Assembly: GCF_007644045.2 (NCBI RefSeq)
Contig: NZ_VMDW02000051.1
Span: forward strand, 1 to 64,000
From: Vogesella urethralis
GTDB lineage: Bacteria; Pseudomonadota; Gammaproteobacteria; Burkholderiales; Chromobacteriaceae
Direction of reading: 5' to 3'
Length of the DNA: 64,000 nucleotides
In this document: piece after piece, positions 1 to 8,269 of the stretch
Layout of the letters: each line of letters starts with the position of its first letter
How positions within the stretch are numbered: position 1 is the stretch's first letter
Position numbers and translations under genes: made by a program
Notes under the pieces: model-generated
What the model saw: the letters and a program-made list of their open reading frames with translations, nothing else
Told to the model about the DNA's origin: nothing
Database searches by the model: none

Positions 1-132
1 TTACTGGCGGAGAAATCCGGTAAATTAGCCTTGGACTCTAAAGCGTAGTGCTACTGAGATTGGGGGGACGTCGCTAGGACGACACAAAGGTGATCTATTG
101 GTATTTGAGGGAAATTTCAGGCACTTGATCTT

Positions 133-294
133 TGTGCCCACCCTGTGCCCAGAGGGCACAAAACGCGCCGAAATCCCAAAGGTCACGACAAAACAGCGTG
201 CCCATTCAGCCCAAAGGTCAAAAAAACCTCATCTGGGATGTGCTGTGGGCACGGCTTAGGCACAGAAATGGGCACAGAAGCCGGTCTGTGCCCA
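133..294. repeat. Cluster of seven TGTGCCCA octamers (possible integrase arm sites)
   Basis: The octamer TGTGCCCA, or its complement, occurs at 133-140, 144-151 and 287-294 (exact), 269-276 (exact, inverted), and with one mismatch at 153-160 (inverted), 197-204 and 246-253 (inverted). The copies at 144-160 form a 7/3/7 palindrome. The cluster lies just beyond the 3' end of an intact minus-strand tRNA gene, the usual place for the arm-type sites of a tRNA-targeting tyrosine integrase. No integrase is visible; it would lie left of base 1. Bases 1-130 have stops in the frames inspected and I recognise nothing in them. The repeats are seen; the attachment-site role is inference. Confidence 0.5.
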
Positions 295-314
295 AAAGAG
301 AGGAGGGAAAACGC

Positions 315-354
315 AAAACCCCTGATCCAATTTCTCAATTGAATCAGGGGTTTG
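315..354 (-). terminator. Terminator downstream of the distal tRNA-fMet
   Basis: An 11-bp perfect stem (arms 316-326 and 343-353, core ACCCCTGAT/ATCAGGGGT) sits directly after the 3' end of the minus-strand tRNA and is followed on that strand by a short T run. It would end the single-tRNA transcript. Confidence 0.7.
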
Positions 355-358
355 TATT

Positions 359-435
<77 letters not shown>

Positions 436-448
436 TCTGATGAAGTGA

Positions 449-477
449 ATAATATACAGTATCTATAGCAGTGTCAA
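449..477 (-). promoter_or_regulatory. Sigma-70 promoter of tRNA-fMet copy 1
   Basis: On the minus strand, TTGACA (477-472) and TATTAT (454-449) are separated by 17 bases, placing transcription start just upstream of the tRNA 5' end at 435. Confidence 0.7.
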
Positions 478-546
478 GCTTAATTTACTGTAATTATCAA
501 ATTACTTTACGCCACCCATGCCTGCACCAGCATGGTGCTAGCAAAT

Positions 547-576
547 GAAAAAGCCAATCTTTTGATTGGCTTTTTC
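547..576 (-). terminator. Terminator between the two tRNA-fMet genes
   Basis: A 13-bp perfect stem (GAAAAAGCCAATC / GATTGGCTTTTTC) with a 4-base loop follows the upstream tRNA on the minus strand, with the T run inside the 3' arm. It separates the two tRNA genes into independent units. Confidence 0.8.
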
Positions 577-583
577 GAAAACT

Positions 584-660
<77 letters not shown>

Positions 661-673
661 ACAGAGAGGACGA

Positions 674-702
674 ACTATACATTCACCAAGCTGCCGCGTC
701 AA
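674..702 (-). promoter_or_regulatory. Sigma-70 promoter of tRNA-fMet copy 2
   Basis: TTGACG (702-697) and TATAGT (679-674) on the minus strand are spaced by 17 bases. Start is predicted near 667, a few bases upstream of the tRNA 5' end. Confidence 0.7.
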
Positions 703-714
703 GCATTTATTGAA

Positions 715-900
715 TTACGCTGCCGTCTGCACATACGCATTGGCCGGATAGATAACACTCTCCACTCCAGCCGGGGTGCGCATGGTGACTTCGTAGCGAC
801 GGCCAACGGCACGGACATTCACGACTTCAAAGCGCAGCACTTCGCCGCTATCGGTTGTTTCCAGGATGCTATGACCTGGCTCTAGTTGGTTGATCCGCAT
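715..900 (-). CDS. Small conserved-looking hypothetical protein (61 aa)
   Basis: I do not recognise the family. The start chosen begins MRINQLEPGH because a good ribosome binding site (AAAGGAAAA) lies 5 bases before it; an upstream in-frame start at 933 has none. The product is mostly predicted beta strand (SILETTDSGEVLRFEVVNVR, then a second strand-rich half), with no signal peptide or membrane segment, which suggests a small beta-barrel cytoplasmic protein. It stands alone, upstream of and in the same direction as the tRNA genes, whose promoter overlaps its 3' end. Confidence 0.6.
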   Translation of the reverse strand: MRINQLEPGHSILETTDSGEVLRFEVVNVRAVGRRYEVTMRTPAGVESVIYPANAYVQTAA

Positions 901-1267
901 GATTTTCCTTTCATTTGTCATTCTTGTTATCAATATCCATTTGATAAAGCGCTACTAGCGCTCAACACCATACCGCGTGTTACCGGTACTGACCATACGT
1001 AGGACTACGCAGTTCCCGGCGCCAGACTGACCCAGCCAGCTTAACGGCAGTGTGTGAACAAGGCATGACAGCCACCACCACCTTCAGCACGAACTCGAAA
1101 TCATTAATTTTTTTAAAAATGCAGATTTTTTATCTTATTTACTTATATTGATAAAAAACAAAAAATTCACTTCACATCACCAAGGCATAAACAATAAAAT
1201 ACAGAAGCAAGTTAATGATTTAAATGGTTATTTTAAAATACACCATGACTCATTCAAGGAAACACAT
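901..1267. other. Intergenic region upstream of the PEP-CTERM genes
   Basis: This is divergent intergenic DNA. The half nearest 1268 is strikingly AT-rich (about 1095-1260), unlike the surrounding GC-rich genes, and probably holds the promoter and leader of the PEP-CTERM pair. I found no convincing sigma-70 or sigma-54 hexamer pair and no known riboswitch. Confidence 0.4.
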
Positions 1268-1822
1268 ATGAATAAACTGTTAGCCATAGGCGCGCTACTG
1301 TTCGCTACCACCACAGCCAACGCTGCGCTGCTCAACCCCAGCTTCGAAAATGATTTCGAAGACTGGAGCGTCGGAAGCGAAGCCAGCAAGATCTACAGCA
1401 ATAGCGATCGCTTTTTCGGCATTGCTGCCCAAGAAGGGCAGAAGTATGCCGTACTGCAAGGCGGTGATTTGCTGACCCGCATCCAGAACCTGGAGCTGGG
1501 TTCGTTGCTGTCTTTCAACTTCATTGTGACCGATGCATCCGGCAATCCGACCAATAGCGAAGTGCAACTGTTCGTGAACGGCGACAGCAAGAAGGTTGAA
1601 ATCTCCAGCAACAGCCTGAGCTGGCAGCGTTTCAGCTGGGCGCCGTCGGGCAATGAAGACGACGCCAACCTGGAAATCCGCCTGAGCCTGCTGGACAGCA
1701 GCAAACGCCTGCTGATTGACGGCGTAGCAGTTGCGCCGGTGCCGGAACCGGAAACCTACGCCCTGATGGGTATGGGCCTGCTGGGTCTGCTGATGTCGCG
1801 TCGCCGTAAACAGCAAGGCTGA
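1268..1822 (+). CDS. PEP-CTERM sorting domain protein (184 aa)
   Basis: This is an exported protein with a classic signal peptide (residues 1-19, ending ANA) followed by a beta-sandwich-like region starting LLNPSFENDFEDW, similar in layout to DUF642/carbohydrate-binding folds. Its C terminus has the PEP-CTERM signal: VPEPETYALMG, a hydrophobic helix, then SRRRKQ. Such signals are recognised by exosortases and the proteins are usually linked to extracellular polysaccharide. The start is set by AAGGAAAC just upstream, 40 codons inside a longer open frame. It is followed 17 bp later by a paralogue and converges with the EPS operon that encodes exosortase B. Confidence 0.9.
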   Translation: MNKLLAIGALLFATTTANAALLNPSFENDFEDWSVGSEASKIYSNSDRFFGIAAQEGQKYAVLQGGDLLTRIQNLELGSLLSFNFIVTDASGNPTNSEVQLFVNGDSKKVEISSNSLSWQRFSWAPSGNEDDANLEIRLSLLDSSKRLLIDGVAVAPVPEPETYALMGMGLLGLLMSRRRKQQG

Positions 1823-1839
1823 AACAGGAGAATAACCAT

Positions 1840-2493
1840 ATGAAACTCATACTCAGCAGCCTGGCGCTTGCCGCCCTCACCCTGCCAGCCCAAGCCGCGC
1901 TGGTGAATGGTGATTTCAGCCAGGGTAAAAAAACCTACAGCACGCCGTACGATTTCAGCATCAGCACCGACAATGCCGGACTGGGCGCTCGCCCTAACGT
2001 TGCCAGCAACGATGCATTTGGCGTGCTGACTGCCGGCACAGCCAAGGCAACCAGCAAGTGGACAACAAGCAATGGCATTTTTACCGGCTCGCTTCTTGGC
2101 AAAACCATCAATCTGGCCGCCAACGAGCAGCTCAGCTTTGACTGGGCAATCAAACGTGATCACTTGTATTCGCCGTTTGTTGCCCTGCTGCTGGACAACA
2201 AGAAAAACGTTTTGCTGAACCTGAGTGATCTCTTCTGGGATAACAACGGTAGCAGCCAGTGGCAAACCGCCACATGGGCTCCGGGTAAAGCCTACGCCGG
2301 CTCGGTCACCTTCCTGGTAGCTCAAGACCGAAGCTATCCCAACCAGACCCGCCTGCTGCTGGATAATCTGCAAGTGGCACCGGTACCGGAGCCGGAAACC
2401 TATGCCCTGATGGGGATCGGCCTCTTGGCTGCCTGGGCGCGCCGCCGCAAACAGAAACAGCAAAGCACAGCGCCGGAAGCGATCGCTTCTTGA
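1840..2493 (+). CDS. PEP-CTERM sorting domain protein (217 aa)
   Basis: It resembles the preceding gene: signal peptide ending AQA, mature start ALVNGDFSQGK, and about 170 residues of Asn/Ser/Thr-rich beta structure. The C-terminal signal is VPEPETYALMGIGLL followed by a short hydrophobic stretch and RRRKQKQ. Between the two, the fold region differs in length but keeps the NPSFE/NGDFS opening and the LLLDNLQVAPVPEPE/LLIDGVAVAPVPEPE junction, so they look like an old tandem duplication. RBS AGGAG lies upstream. Probable role: surface or matrix protein processed by XrtB; the substrate assignment is inference. Confidence 0.9.
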   Translation: MKLILSSLALAALTLPAQAALVNGDFSQGKKTYSTPYDFSISTDNAGLGARPNVASNDAFGVLTAGTAKATSKWTTSNGIFTGSLLGKTINLAANEQLSFDWAIKRDHLYSPFVALLLDNKKNVLLNLSDLFWDNNGSSQWQTATWAPGKAYAGSVTFLVAQDRSYPNQTRLLLDNLQVAPVPEPETYALMGIGLLAAWARRRKQKQQSTAPEAIAS

Positions 2494-2495
2494 TA

Positions 2496-2528
2496 AAAAT
2501 GGCCACTTTATTAAAAGTGGCCATTTTT
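2496..2528. terminator. Bidirectional terminator between PEP-CTERM genes and EPS operon
   Basis: A 9-bp stem GGCCACTTT/AAAGTGGCC with loop ATTA (2501-2522) is flanked by AAAAAT on the left and seven T on the right, so it can stop transcripts arriving from both convergent units. Confidence 0.9.
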
Positions 2529-2549
2529 TTATTTTTAATACCAAATAAA

Positions 2550-3881
2550 TCAGTAATTGGCATAAACGTTGGCTACCTCTTTCATGAACGGGTTGCCCTC
2601 GCTTTTATCAAGGCAATACGTCACCACTCCGTCTACCAGGCCGGTTTGCACCAGCTGATTCAATTCGCGTAATTTGCTACCCAGTGCCGAAGGCGTCGCC
2701 GTCAAACTGGTGCGCTTCTGGAATTCAAATTTTTCAGCAGGTAACATCACTAGCGTGGGCAAATTGAAGCGCCCAGTACCGCGCCGCGCGGCCAACCACT
2801 GGGCGTTGTAACGATTACTCTTTTCAAATTGCCAGTTACTCAGTGCACTACTGCCACCGGGGTAGGCCACCAAACCGGGGGTACTCAAGCCGGACAGGAT
2901 GACGCTAACACCCAGATTGCGGTTGAGTTTGGCGTCCCATAAGCCGATCGCCAGCTTGATGTACTGTTTGCCGGCCACGCGGCTGGCCAGGTCGATGCTG
3001 ACCTGCTGCTTGTCGTAGCGCGCAACATCCTCCTGCCAGATGGTCTGGCCATCCAGTTGCACCACCAGGTACTTTTCACCTTCGCGAAAGTAGTGGTAAT
3101 CGTCGGCAAACTGGAATTGCAGGCTGGCCTGCGCCGGCGTTTTGACCGCAAAGCGCTGTACCGCGAACGCGCCATCGCCTGCCGGATAGTCCACACCGTA
3201 ACGCGAGGCCAGCTGCAGTCGCTCCGGCAACACGTAGTTGTCTTTCAGGAACGGCACCATGTCGCGCACAGATTGGGCGTTAGGCGGATACGCCGCCACC
3301 ACACCGTCTACCTTCGGCCCCAGCGTATCCATCAGGCTTTCGTTTACCTCGCTGACATACACCAGCGGGTAAAAACGCAGCGCCGGATTAATGCTCTTGC
3401 CTGCCTGCTGCATGCGGTTGATGTAATCAGCGGTAAAGCGGCCCGGAATCATGTTCTCGACAAAGTCGTCGATCACGTAGCCTTTCAGGTTGCTGTGCTG
3501 CAGTGACAGACGAGCGATTTCGGCAGCCCACTGTACGTAATCGGTACGGTAGGGCTCGGAATACAGCTTGAAGGTGCTACTGCCTGCCGGCGTTTCCGAA
3601 TGCGGTACCAGATAGACCCAGACATCAATACCGGCAGCCTTGGCCTTCGGCAAAAAGTAGCGCAGATCGCTCCAGTCGTACTGGCTATGCCACACCAGCC
3701 ACATATAGGTATTGGCCTTCATCTGCTGCAGCTGGGTGGTCAGTTTATCGACGTCCACGTGCCCCGCCAGACGCGGCACAGCGGCAAAGTCAGCCAGCAC
3801 CGGCGGCTGGCCGCCCGCCAGGGCAAAGGACGACAAGCCCGCCATCAAACCGGCGGCCAACCATCGTGTCAGCAGTTTCAT
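2550..3881 (-). CDS. Secreted TIM-barrel glycosidase-like protein of the EPS locus
   Basis: A 443-aa protein with a signal peptide (residues 1-23, ending ALA). The N-terminal half resembles a TIM barrel: strands such as ANTYMWLVWHSQYDW, DVWVYLVPHSE and GYVIDDFVENM alternate with helices. The acidic IDDF and the nearby Glu could be catalytic, as in the putative glycosidase families related to DUF4434/GH-like barrels. The C-terminal half is beta-rich and may be carbohydrate-binding. It is the last gene of the EPS operon, its ATG overlapping the preceding stop by 4 bases. A polysaccharide-trimming or matrix-remodelling enzyme is the best guess; no exact family is claimed. Confidence 0.6.
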   Translation of the reverse strand: MKLLTRWLAAGLMAGLSSFALAGGQPPVLADFAAVPRLAGHVDVDKLTTQLQQMKANTYMWLVWHSQYDWSDLRYFLPKAKAAGIDVWVYLVPHSETPAGSSTFKLYSEPYRTDYVQWAAEIARLSLQHSNLKGYVIDDFVENMIPGRFTADYINRMQQAGKSINPALRFYPLVYVSEVNESLMDTLGPKVDGVVAAYPPNAQSVRDMVPFLKDNYVLPERLQLASRYGVDYPAGDGAFAVQRFAVKTPAQASLQFQFADDYHYFREGEKYLVVQLDGQTIWQEDVARYDKQQVSIDLASRVAGKQYIKLAIGLWDAKLNRNLGVSVILSGLSTPGLVAYPGGSSALSNWQFEKSNRYNAQWLAARRGTGRFNLPTLVMLPAEKFEFQKRTSLTATPSALGSKLRELNQLVQTGLVDGVVTYCLDKSEGNPFMKEVANVYANY

Positions 3882-4366
3882 CGCGCACGCTCCTCGAAAA
3901 TGTAATGCCGCAAATGCCCGATCAGCGTGTCCGGCGTATCAGGCTGGAACACGGCCGCTTGTGTCGAGTGCCGGGCCTGCTCCAGCATGCTGTGCAACTG
4001 GGCCTCATCCCAGGCAACTTGCACGCCGGCTTTCTGCATCATCCACTTGGCGGTGGCCAGCTGGTGATCGTTGCGCGTCTCGCGCAGGCTGCCGTGGCGC
4101 GGGAAGATGATCAGCGGCTTGCGCGCGCTAGCGGCCGACAGGATAGAGCCGATACCGGCGTGCGCCACCAGCAAGCTGGCCTGTTGCAAGGCCTGCTCGA
4201 AAGCCGCGGGGTCGAGCGATACCACGGCGCGCATATGGCGCGGCACATAGCTGCCAGAGCCGTACTGGCACAGGATGTCCAGCCCGGGGTGGCCGGCAGC
4301 CCATTCGTCCACGGTGCGCACAAAGCGGTCAAACCCGATCTGGGAACCAACGGTCACGAAAATCAC
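3878..4366 (-). CDS. Alg13-like glycosyltransferase subunit (GT28 C-terminal type)
   Basis: A 162-aa protein beginning (GTG start) V-IFVTVGSQIGFDRFV, the typical opening of the catalytic half of MurG/Alg13-type enzymes. The nucleotide-sugar binding signature LVAHAGIGSILSAASARKP is near residues 88-106. It has no membrane anchor. The start codon GTG overlaps the stop of the upstream Alg14-like gene (ATGTGA), so the two are translationally coupled. The pair would form a two-subunit UDP-sugar transferase at the inner membrane, as Alg13/Alg14 and EpsE/EpsF-type capsule enzymes do. An alternative start 63 bp upstream lies inside the partner gene and is unlikely. Confidence 0.8.
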   Translation of the reverse strand: MIFVTVGSQIGFDRFVRTVDEWAAGHPGLDILCQYGSGSYVPRHMRAVVSLDPAAFEQALQQASLLVAHAGIGSILSAASARKPLIIFPRHGSLRETRNDHQLATAKWMMQKAGVQVAWDEAQLHSMLEQARHSTQAAVFQPDTPDTLIGHLRHYIFEERAR

Positions 4367-4815
4367 ATTACTGCTCCCATGTAGTGCGGCCCCTGCGGGC
4401 GCGCCAGGTGCGGCCACTGCGTCAGCCACAGGTCGGCATGGCGTCGCGCCTTCAGGCCCGATAGCGACAGCTCGTCCACATTGGCAATGCTATCCAGCCA
4501 GATGGTACGCGCCCCCAGCAGCCTGCCCAGGCGCAGCGCAAAATAGCCCGGTGCGGCACCGGTGGTAATGATGACGTCCGGCCGCAGACGAAGCAGCAGC
4601 CAGGCGACCTGGCATAGCAGCACCACCAGCCCCCATTTGTCCCAGCGGGTAGCATCGCGTACCGTCACATAGCGCGCACCGGGCGGTACGTCCGTCACCA
4701 GGTGGGCATGCACCGACGCCATGGTCAGCTCGCCGCCGGCCAGCGCCGGGAAAATGCGGCACAGTTCGATCCAGTGGCCGCCGCCGGAAGCAATGGCCAG
4801 AATGCGCTTGCTCAT
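4363..4815 (-). CDS. Alg14-like membrane-anchoring glycosyltransferase subunit
   Basis: A 150-aa protein starting MSKRILAIASGGGHWIEL, the hallmark of the Alg14/CpsF-type half of split GT28 enzymes. A hydrophobic segment (about 65-78, LVVLLCQVAWLLL) fits membrane association, and ITTGAAPGYFAL matches the acceptor-binding half of MurG. It recruits the Alg13-like subunit encoded directly downstream. Its ATG overlaps the preceding glycosyltransferase stop by 4 bases. Confidence 0.8.
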   Translation of the reverse strand: MSKRILAIASGGGHWIELCRIFPALAGGELTMASVHAHLVTDVPPGARYVTVRDATRWDKWGLVVLLCQVAWLLLRLRPDVIITTGAAPGYFALRLGRLLGARTIWLDSIANVDELSLSGLKARRHADLWLTQWPHLARPQGPHYMGAVM

Positions 4816-5903
4816 ACCTTCACCTCCCGCAGCGAGATCCCGGGCTGCGCTCCAAGCGATTGATACAGCTGGCCCAGTTGCTGCATCACCTGTTGGTGCG
4901 AGTACTGTGCCACCACCCGCTGATACGCCTGCCGTGCCAAGGTCTGCCGTAGTTCGGCATCGTCCAGCAAACGGGCAATGGCTGCGGCCAACTGCTCGGG
5001 CTGCTGTGCCGGCACCAGCAAGGCATGCACGCCGTCGTCACACATATCGGGGATGCCGCCAACCGACGTCGCCACCACCGGCACACCTTGCGCCATGGCT
5101 TCCAGAATGCAGACCGGTTGTGCTTCGTAATGCGATGGCAGCACGAACACTTCGGCCTCGCGCAGTGCGCTGGCCTTGGCGTCGCCGTCGATCCAGCCCG
5201 GCATCTCGATCATGTCCGCTACGCCCTGTGCGCGGGCATGTGCCCATAGCGGTGCCTGGTCACCATCGCCGCCCAGCACTAGGCGCAGATGCGGAAAGCG
5301 CTCGCGCAGCAGCGACAGCGCCGTGATCAGCTCGTATACCCCTTTGACGTCGCGCAGACGGCCCAGAAACAGCAAGCGGCCAGCCTGTGGCTGGGCAGCC
5401 TGTGCCGGCAAGCCGATCGGATTGGGCACGATCACCGGTTTGCAAACTGGCTCCACAGTCTGCAGCAGGTCTGCCCAGCGCTGGCTCAGTACGCAAATCA
5501 CGCCCATGTGCCGCAACAGATAGCGCACCAGCCAGCGCCGGCGCGGCCCGCAGCAGGTTTCATAAAAATGGACGAACTCGCCGCCGTGCAAATGGAAGAT
5601 GGTGGGCACGCCAAACAGCCTGGCCAGCATCAGCAGCAGCCCCTTGCGCCAGAAACTGCCGTACACCGCACCGTGGGCATGCACCAGCGCCACGCGGCCG
5701 CGCAGCAAAAGCCCCAGCAGGCTCAGCGCCGCGCTGGCGGCCAACTTCAGCTTGTTGCCCAGCCGGTCGTGGTGAAAGGTGGCCAGATAAAGAATCGGCC
5801 ACTGCTGCCACAAACCGGCAGCGTGGTATTGGTGGATGACCGCGGTCATGCCGCCTGGCGAGCGCCAGTCGGTGCCCAGCATCACAATTTGCTTATTCGT
5901 CAT
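4812..5903 (-). CDS. Family 4 (GT-B) glycosyltransferase
   Basis: A 363-aa cytoplasmic enzyme of the GT4 retaining glycosyltransferase group. Visible signatures are an N-terminal GGMTAVIHQYH acceptor loop, VHAHGAVYG, the mid-chain LLFLGRLRDVKGVYEL that opens the C-terminal Rossmann domain (about residue 180), and the E-x7-E motif in SHYEAQPVCILEAMAQGVPV near 275 with the following GGIPD. It would add one sugar to the lipid-linked repeat unit. Donor and linkage cannot be read from sequence. It lies 46 bp after the pyruvyltransferase gene. Confidence 0.85.
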   Translation of the reverse strand: MTNKQIVMLGTDWRSPGGMTAVIHQYHAAGLWQQWPILYLATFHHDRLGNKLKLAASAALSLLGLLLRGRVALVHAHGAVYGSFWRKGLLLMLARLFGVPTIFHLHGGEFVHFYETCCGPRRRWLVRYLLRHMGVICVLSQRWADLLQTVEPVCKPVIVPNPIGLPAQAAQPQAGRLLFLGRLRDVKGVYELITALSLLRERFPHLRLVLGGDGDQAPLWAHARAQGVADMIEMPGWIDGDAKASALREAEVFVLPSHYEAQPVCILEAMAQGVPVVATSVGGIPDMCDDGVHALLVPAQQPEQLAAAIARLLDDAELRQTLARQAYQRVVAQYSHQQVMQQLGQLYQSLGAQPGISLREVKV

Positions 5904-5949
5904 GATTCACAAACGGCGTTTTCAACTATCGGTCTGATCAACAGGCGTC

Positions 5950-7200
5950 TCATGATGCTGTTGCTGTCTGCAATTTTGCCTTCAGCCAGATGGCCGCCTG
6001 CGCCGGCGCCGCCTTCCAGGCCGGCAGTTTTTGCTGCGACAGCTGCTTGATTTGCAGCTCCTGGCTGATCAGGCGATTCAGGTGCAACCACAGCGACGCC
6101 TCGCTGACCTCGGGTGTGGGCAACACGAAATCCTCGTGCCCGAACAGGTCGCGATTGATGCCGCGCGCCTTCACGCTATAGGCAATCGACGTGCAGGGCA
6201 CGCCGGTAGACATGGCGGCAATGGTGGCGTGGGTGCGCGCGCCAATGAAAAAACGGCACTGGCTGATGATGTACTTCAGCTGGGTGGCATTCATGCCGCT
6301 AGGCACGATACCTACCCTGCCGTCCTGACGGCCAATCGCTTGTATCAGGCTGGCCAGGTACACCTCGTCGTTATTGGTGGCGTTGCCATCCAGCGGCGCC
6401 ACATGCGGCACCAGCAACACGCTGTACTGGGTGCTTTCCAGCACACGGCGCACAAAGGCGGCCGACTCGCGCAGCAGCACGCCCGGCTCACCCGCCTGGG
6501 CACGCACTTTTTCGATCAGCGGGCTGAGGTTCAAACCGATCACCCCCTCCCCCGCTTGTGGCCAGAAGGCCGCGGTGTCTACCGGCTGCGGCGTCATGGC
6601 AAAGGCGGAGTCGGTCACTTGGCGCACGTTATCGCTGACGCCGATACCCTTCAGATAGGCCACGGAATGGCTTTCGCGGATGGTAATCAGCGACAGTCGG
6701 CGCAAGTGGGCCGCCATCTGGCGCTCTACCGCCGGCTTGGCACTGAACGGTCCCACCGACGCCCCCCACAGCAGCACCGGCTTGCCCAGGCCCATCGCGT
6801 ATTCGGCGATACCGACAAAGAAAAACAGCGACGCCAGGTCGTAGTCCAGCGAGTAGTTGTCGCCGCCGATGGACAGCACCGCATCGCACTCCGCCAGCCG
6901 CGCCGCCAGGCGGGCATCCGGTTTGAACGCAGGCCAGTTCAGCCCCAGCATGAACGGCAACCGGCGGCACAGCCGGTCCCAGTTGATGTAACTGCCCGGT
7001 ACCGCCGGGCTTTCTACCCATTCCACGCCGTAGTTGGCCGCATCGGGCCACTGGCGTGCATCGCGCTCAATATCGGCAGACGGCACCAGCACGCGCACGC
7101 GGCCCAGCTGGGCGCGCAGCAGCTCCACGGTGGAGCGCACCAGCGCTTCGCAGCCACGGTTGCCAAAATTGTTTTGTCCGGTCAGGTAGATGGTTTTCAT
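5950..7200 (-). CDS. Polysaccharide pyruvyl transferase family protein
   Basis: A 416-aa protein of the CsaB/PssM-type pyruvyltransferase family, which adds ketal pyruvate from phosphoenolpyruvate to a sugar of the repeat unit. The N terminus MKTIYLTGQNNFGNRGCEAL, the internal LSIGGDNYSLDY and the C-terminal FIGARTHATIAAMSTGVPC are typical positions of the family. The ATG at 7200 with GAGAG upstream was preferred over TTG at 7209. Pyruvylation would make the polymer acidic. Confidence 0.8.
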   Translation of the reverse strand: MKTIYLTGQNNFGNRGCEALVRSTVELLRAQLGRVRVLVPSADIERDARQWPDAANYGVEWVESPAVPGSYINWDRLCRRLPFMLGLNWPAFKPDARLAARLAECDAVLSIGGDNYSLDYDLASLFFFVGIAEYAMGLGKPVLLWGASVGPFSAKPAVERQMAAHLRRLSLITIRESHSVAYLKGIGVSDNVRQVTDSAFAMTPQPVDTAAFWPQAGEGVIGLNLSPLIEKVRAQAGEPGVLLRESAAFVRRVLESTQYSVLLVPHVAPLDGNATNNDEVYLASLIQAIGRQDGRVGIVPSGMNATQLKYIISQCRFFIGARTHATIAAMSTGVPCTSIAYSVKARGINRDLFGHEDFVLPTPEVSEASLWLHLNRLISQELQIKQLSQQKLPAWKAAPAQAAIWLKAKLQTATAS

Positions 7201-7232
7201 GAAAGGCAATCTCTCGGGCTAGGTTCGGGCGT

Positions 7233-8264
7233 TTACAACACGGTCATCACGTCGGCAAACGGGCGGCGCGGGCTTTGTGCCACGCGGAACGGCACGTCCG
7301 GCAAATGGCCAACCGCCAGGAACATGATGATGCTGTCGGTGTCGGGGATGGCGGCCGCGGCTTTCAGTGCGCGGTCCTCGTCGGGGGTGACGCTCCAGTT
7401 CAGGCAGCACACGCCCAGGCCTTGCGCGTGCAGCGCGTACACCAGCGACATGGCGTACATGCCGCCGTCTATCCAGTGCTGGTAGCGCTCGCCCACGGTG
7501 TGAAAGCACGGCAAGCGGCTACTGACGATCAGCAGCTTGTCGGCCTGGTGGCCAAAGCCGCGGTTGCCGTTCTGGAACGCCAGCAAGGCATCGATCCGGC
7601 TGCGTTCCTGCACCACGTACACGTGGCCGCTCTCGCGGTTGCACACCGACGGTGTCTTTTGTGCCATGGCCACCGCCTGCTCGATCAGGCCCATGTCCAC
7701 GCGGCGCGGCGAGAACTGGCGCACGCTGAAACGCATGCGGAAAAAGGCCGCCATATCACCCGGGATAGCCGCACGGATGTCCTCGGGCGCCACCAAGCGG
7801 GTACCGCCCTCGGCCAGCACACCGGTGTGGCCGGCGCGTGCCCTCAACTGTGCAGTGCGGGTAGCCACGGCCGGCACCGGTGCGGCGTGGGCCTGGCAGA
7901 AGGCGACATACTCGTCCAGCGTATTCAACGCGGCGTGCACACAATGGTCGGCACCGTAGCGGTTCAGATAGACCGCCAGCTCCTCCAGCAGCAGGCCCAC
8001 CGCATGCGCACCAAAACCCGGCCGTGGCGCCGGCAAGGCCAGCGCTTTTTCAATACGGTGGTAACTCTTGATGATGTGCGCTTGCAGTGCTGCCTGGCCG
8101 AGGCCATCCAGCAAGCCGGAATGGCGCCGGTAGCGCTGCAGGTCGCGCCGCATGGCCCCCCCCAGCGCACGGCGGTCGCGCAGTTGGCGATACTGCTGAC
8201 GCAGACGCAGGTAAAACTGTTGCGGGAGCAAGCTGGCGCACCACTTGGCTGTTTGTTTCAGCAT
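7233..8264 (-). CDS. Nitroreductase family protein in the EPS operon
   Basis: A 343-aa protein whose C-terminal half (about 170-343) is an FMN-dependent nitroreductase fold: RFSVRQFSPRRVDMGLIEQA, then AMAQKTPSVCNRESG and LGVCCLNWS. The first 160 residues are helical and unassigned. Such proteins occur in several polysaccharide clusters, but their redox substrate there is not established; polysaccharide modification is a guess. The start is the ATG just after the flippase stop. A long open frame continues upstream but it is out of frame with the flippase gene and not real. Confidence 0.75.
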   Translation of the reverse strand: MLKQTAKWCASLLPQQFYLRLRQQYRQLRDRRALGGAMRRDLQRYRRHSGLLDGLGQAALQAHIIKSYHRIEKALALPAPRPGFGAHAVGLLLEELAVYLNRYGADHCVHAALNTLDEYVAFCQAHAAPVPAVATRTAQLRARAGHTGVLAEGGTRLVAPEDIRAAIPGDMAAFFRMRFSVRQFSPRRVDMGLIEQAVAMAQKTPSVCNRESGHVYVVQERSRIDALLAFQNGNRGFGHQADKLLIVSSRLPCFHTVGERYQHWIDGGMYAMSLVYALHAQGLGVCCLNWSVTPDEDRALKAAAAIPDTDSIIMFLAVGHLPDVPFRVAQSPRRPFADVMTVL

Positions 8265-8269
8265 GAAAA

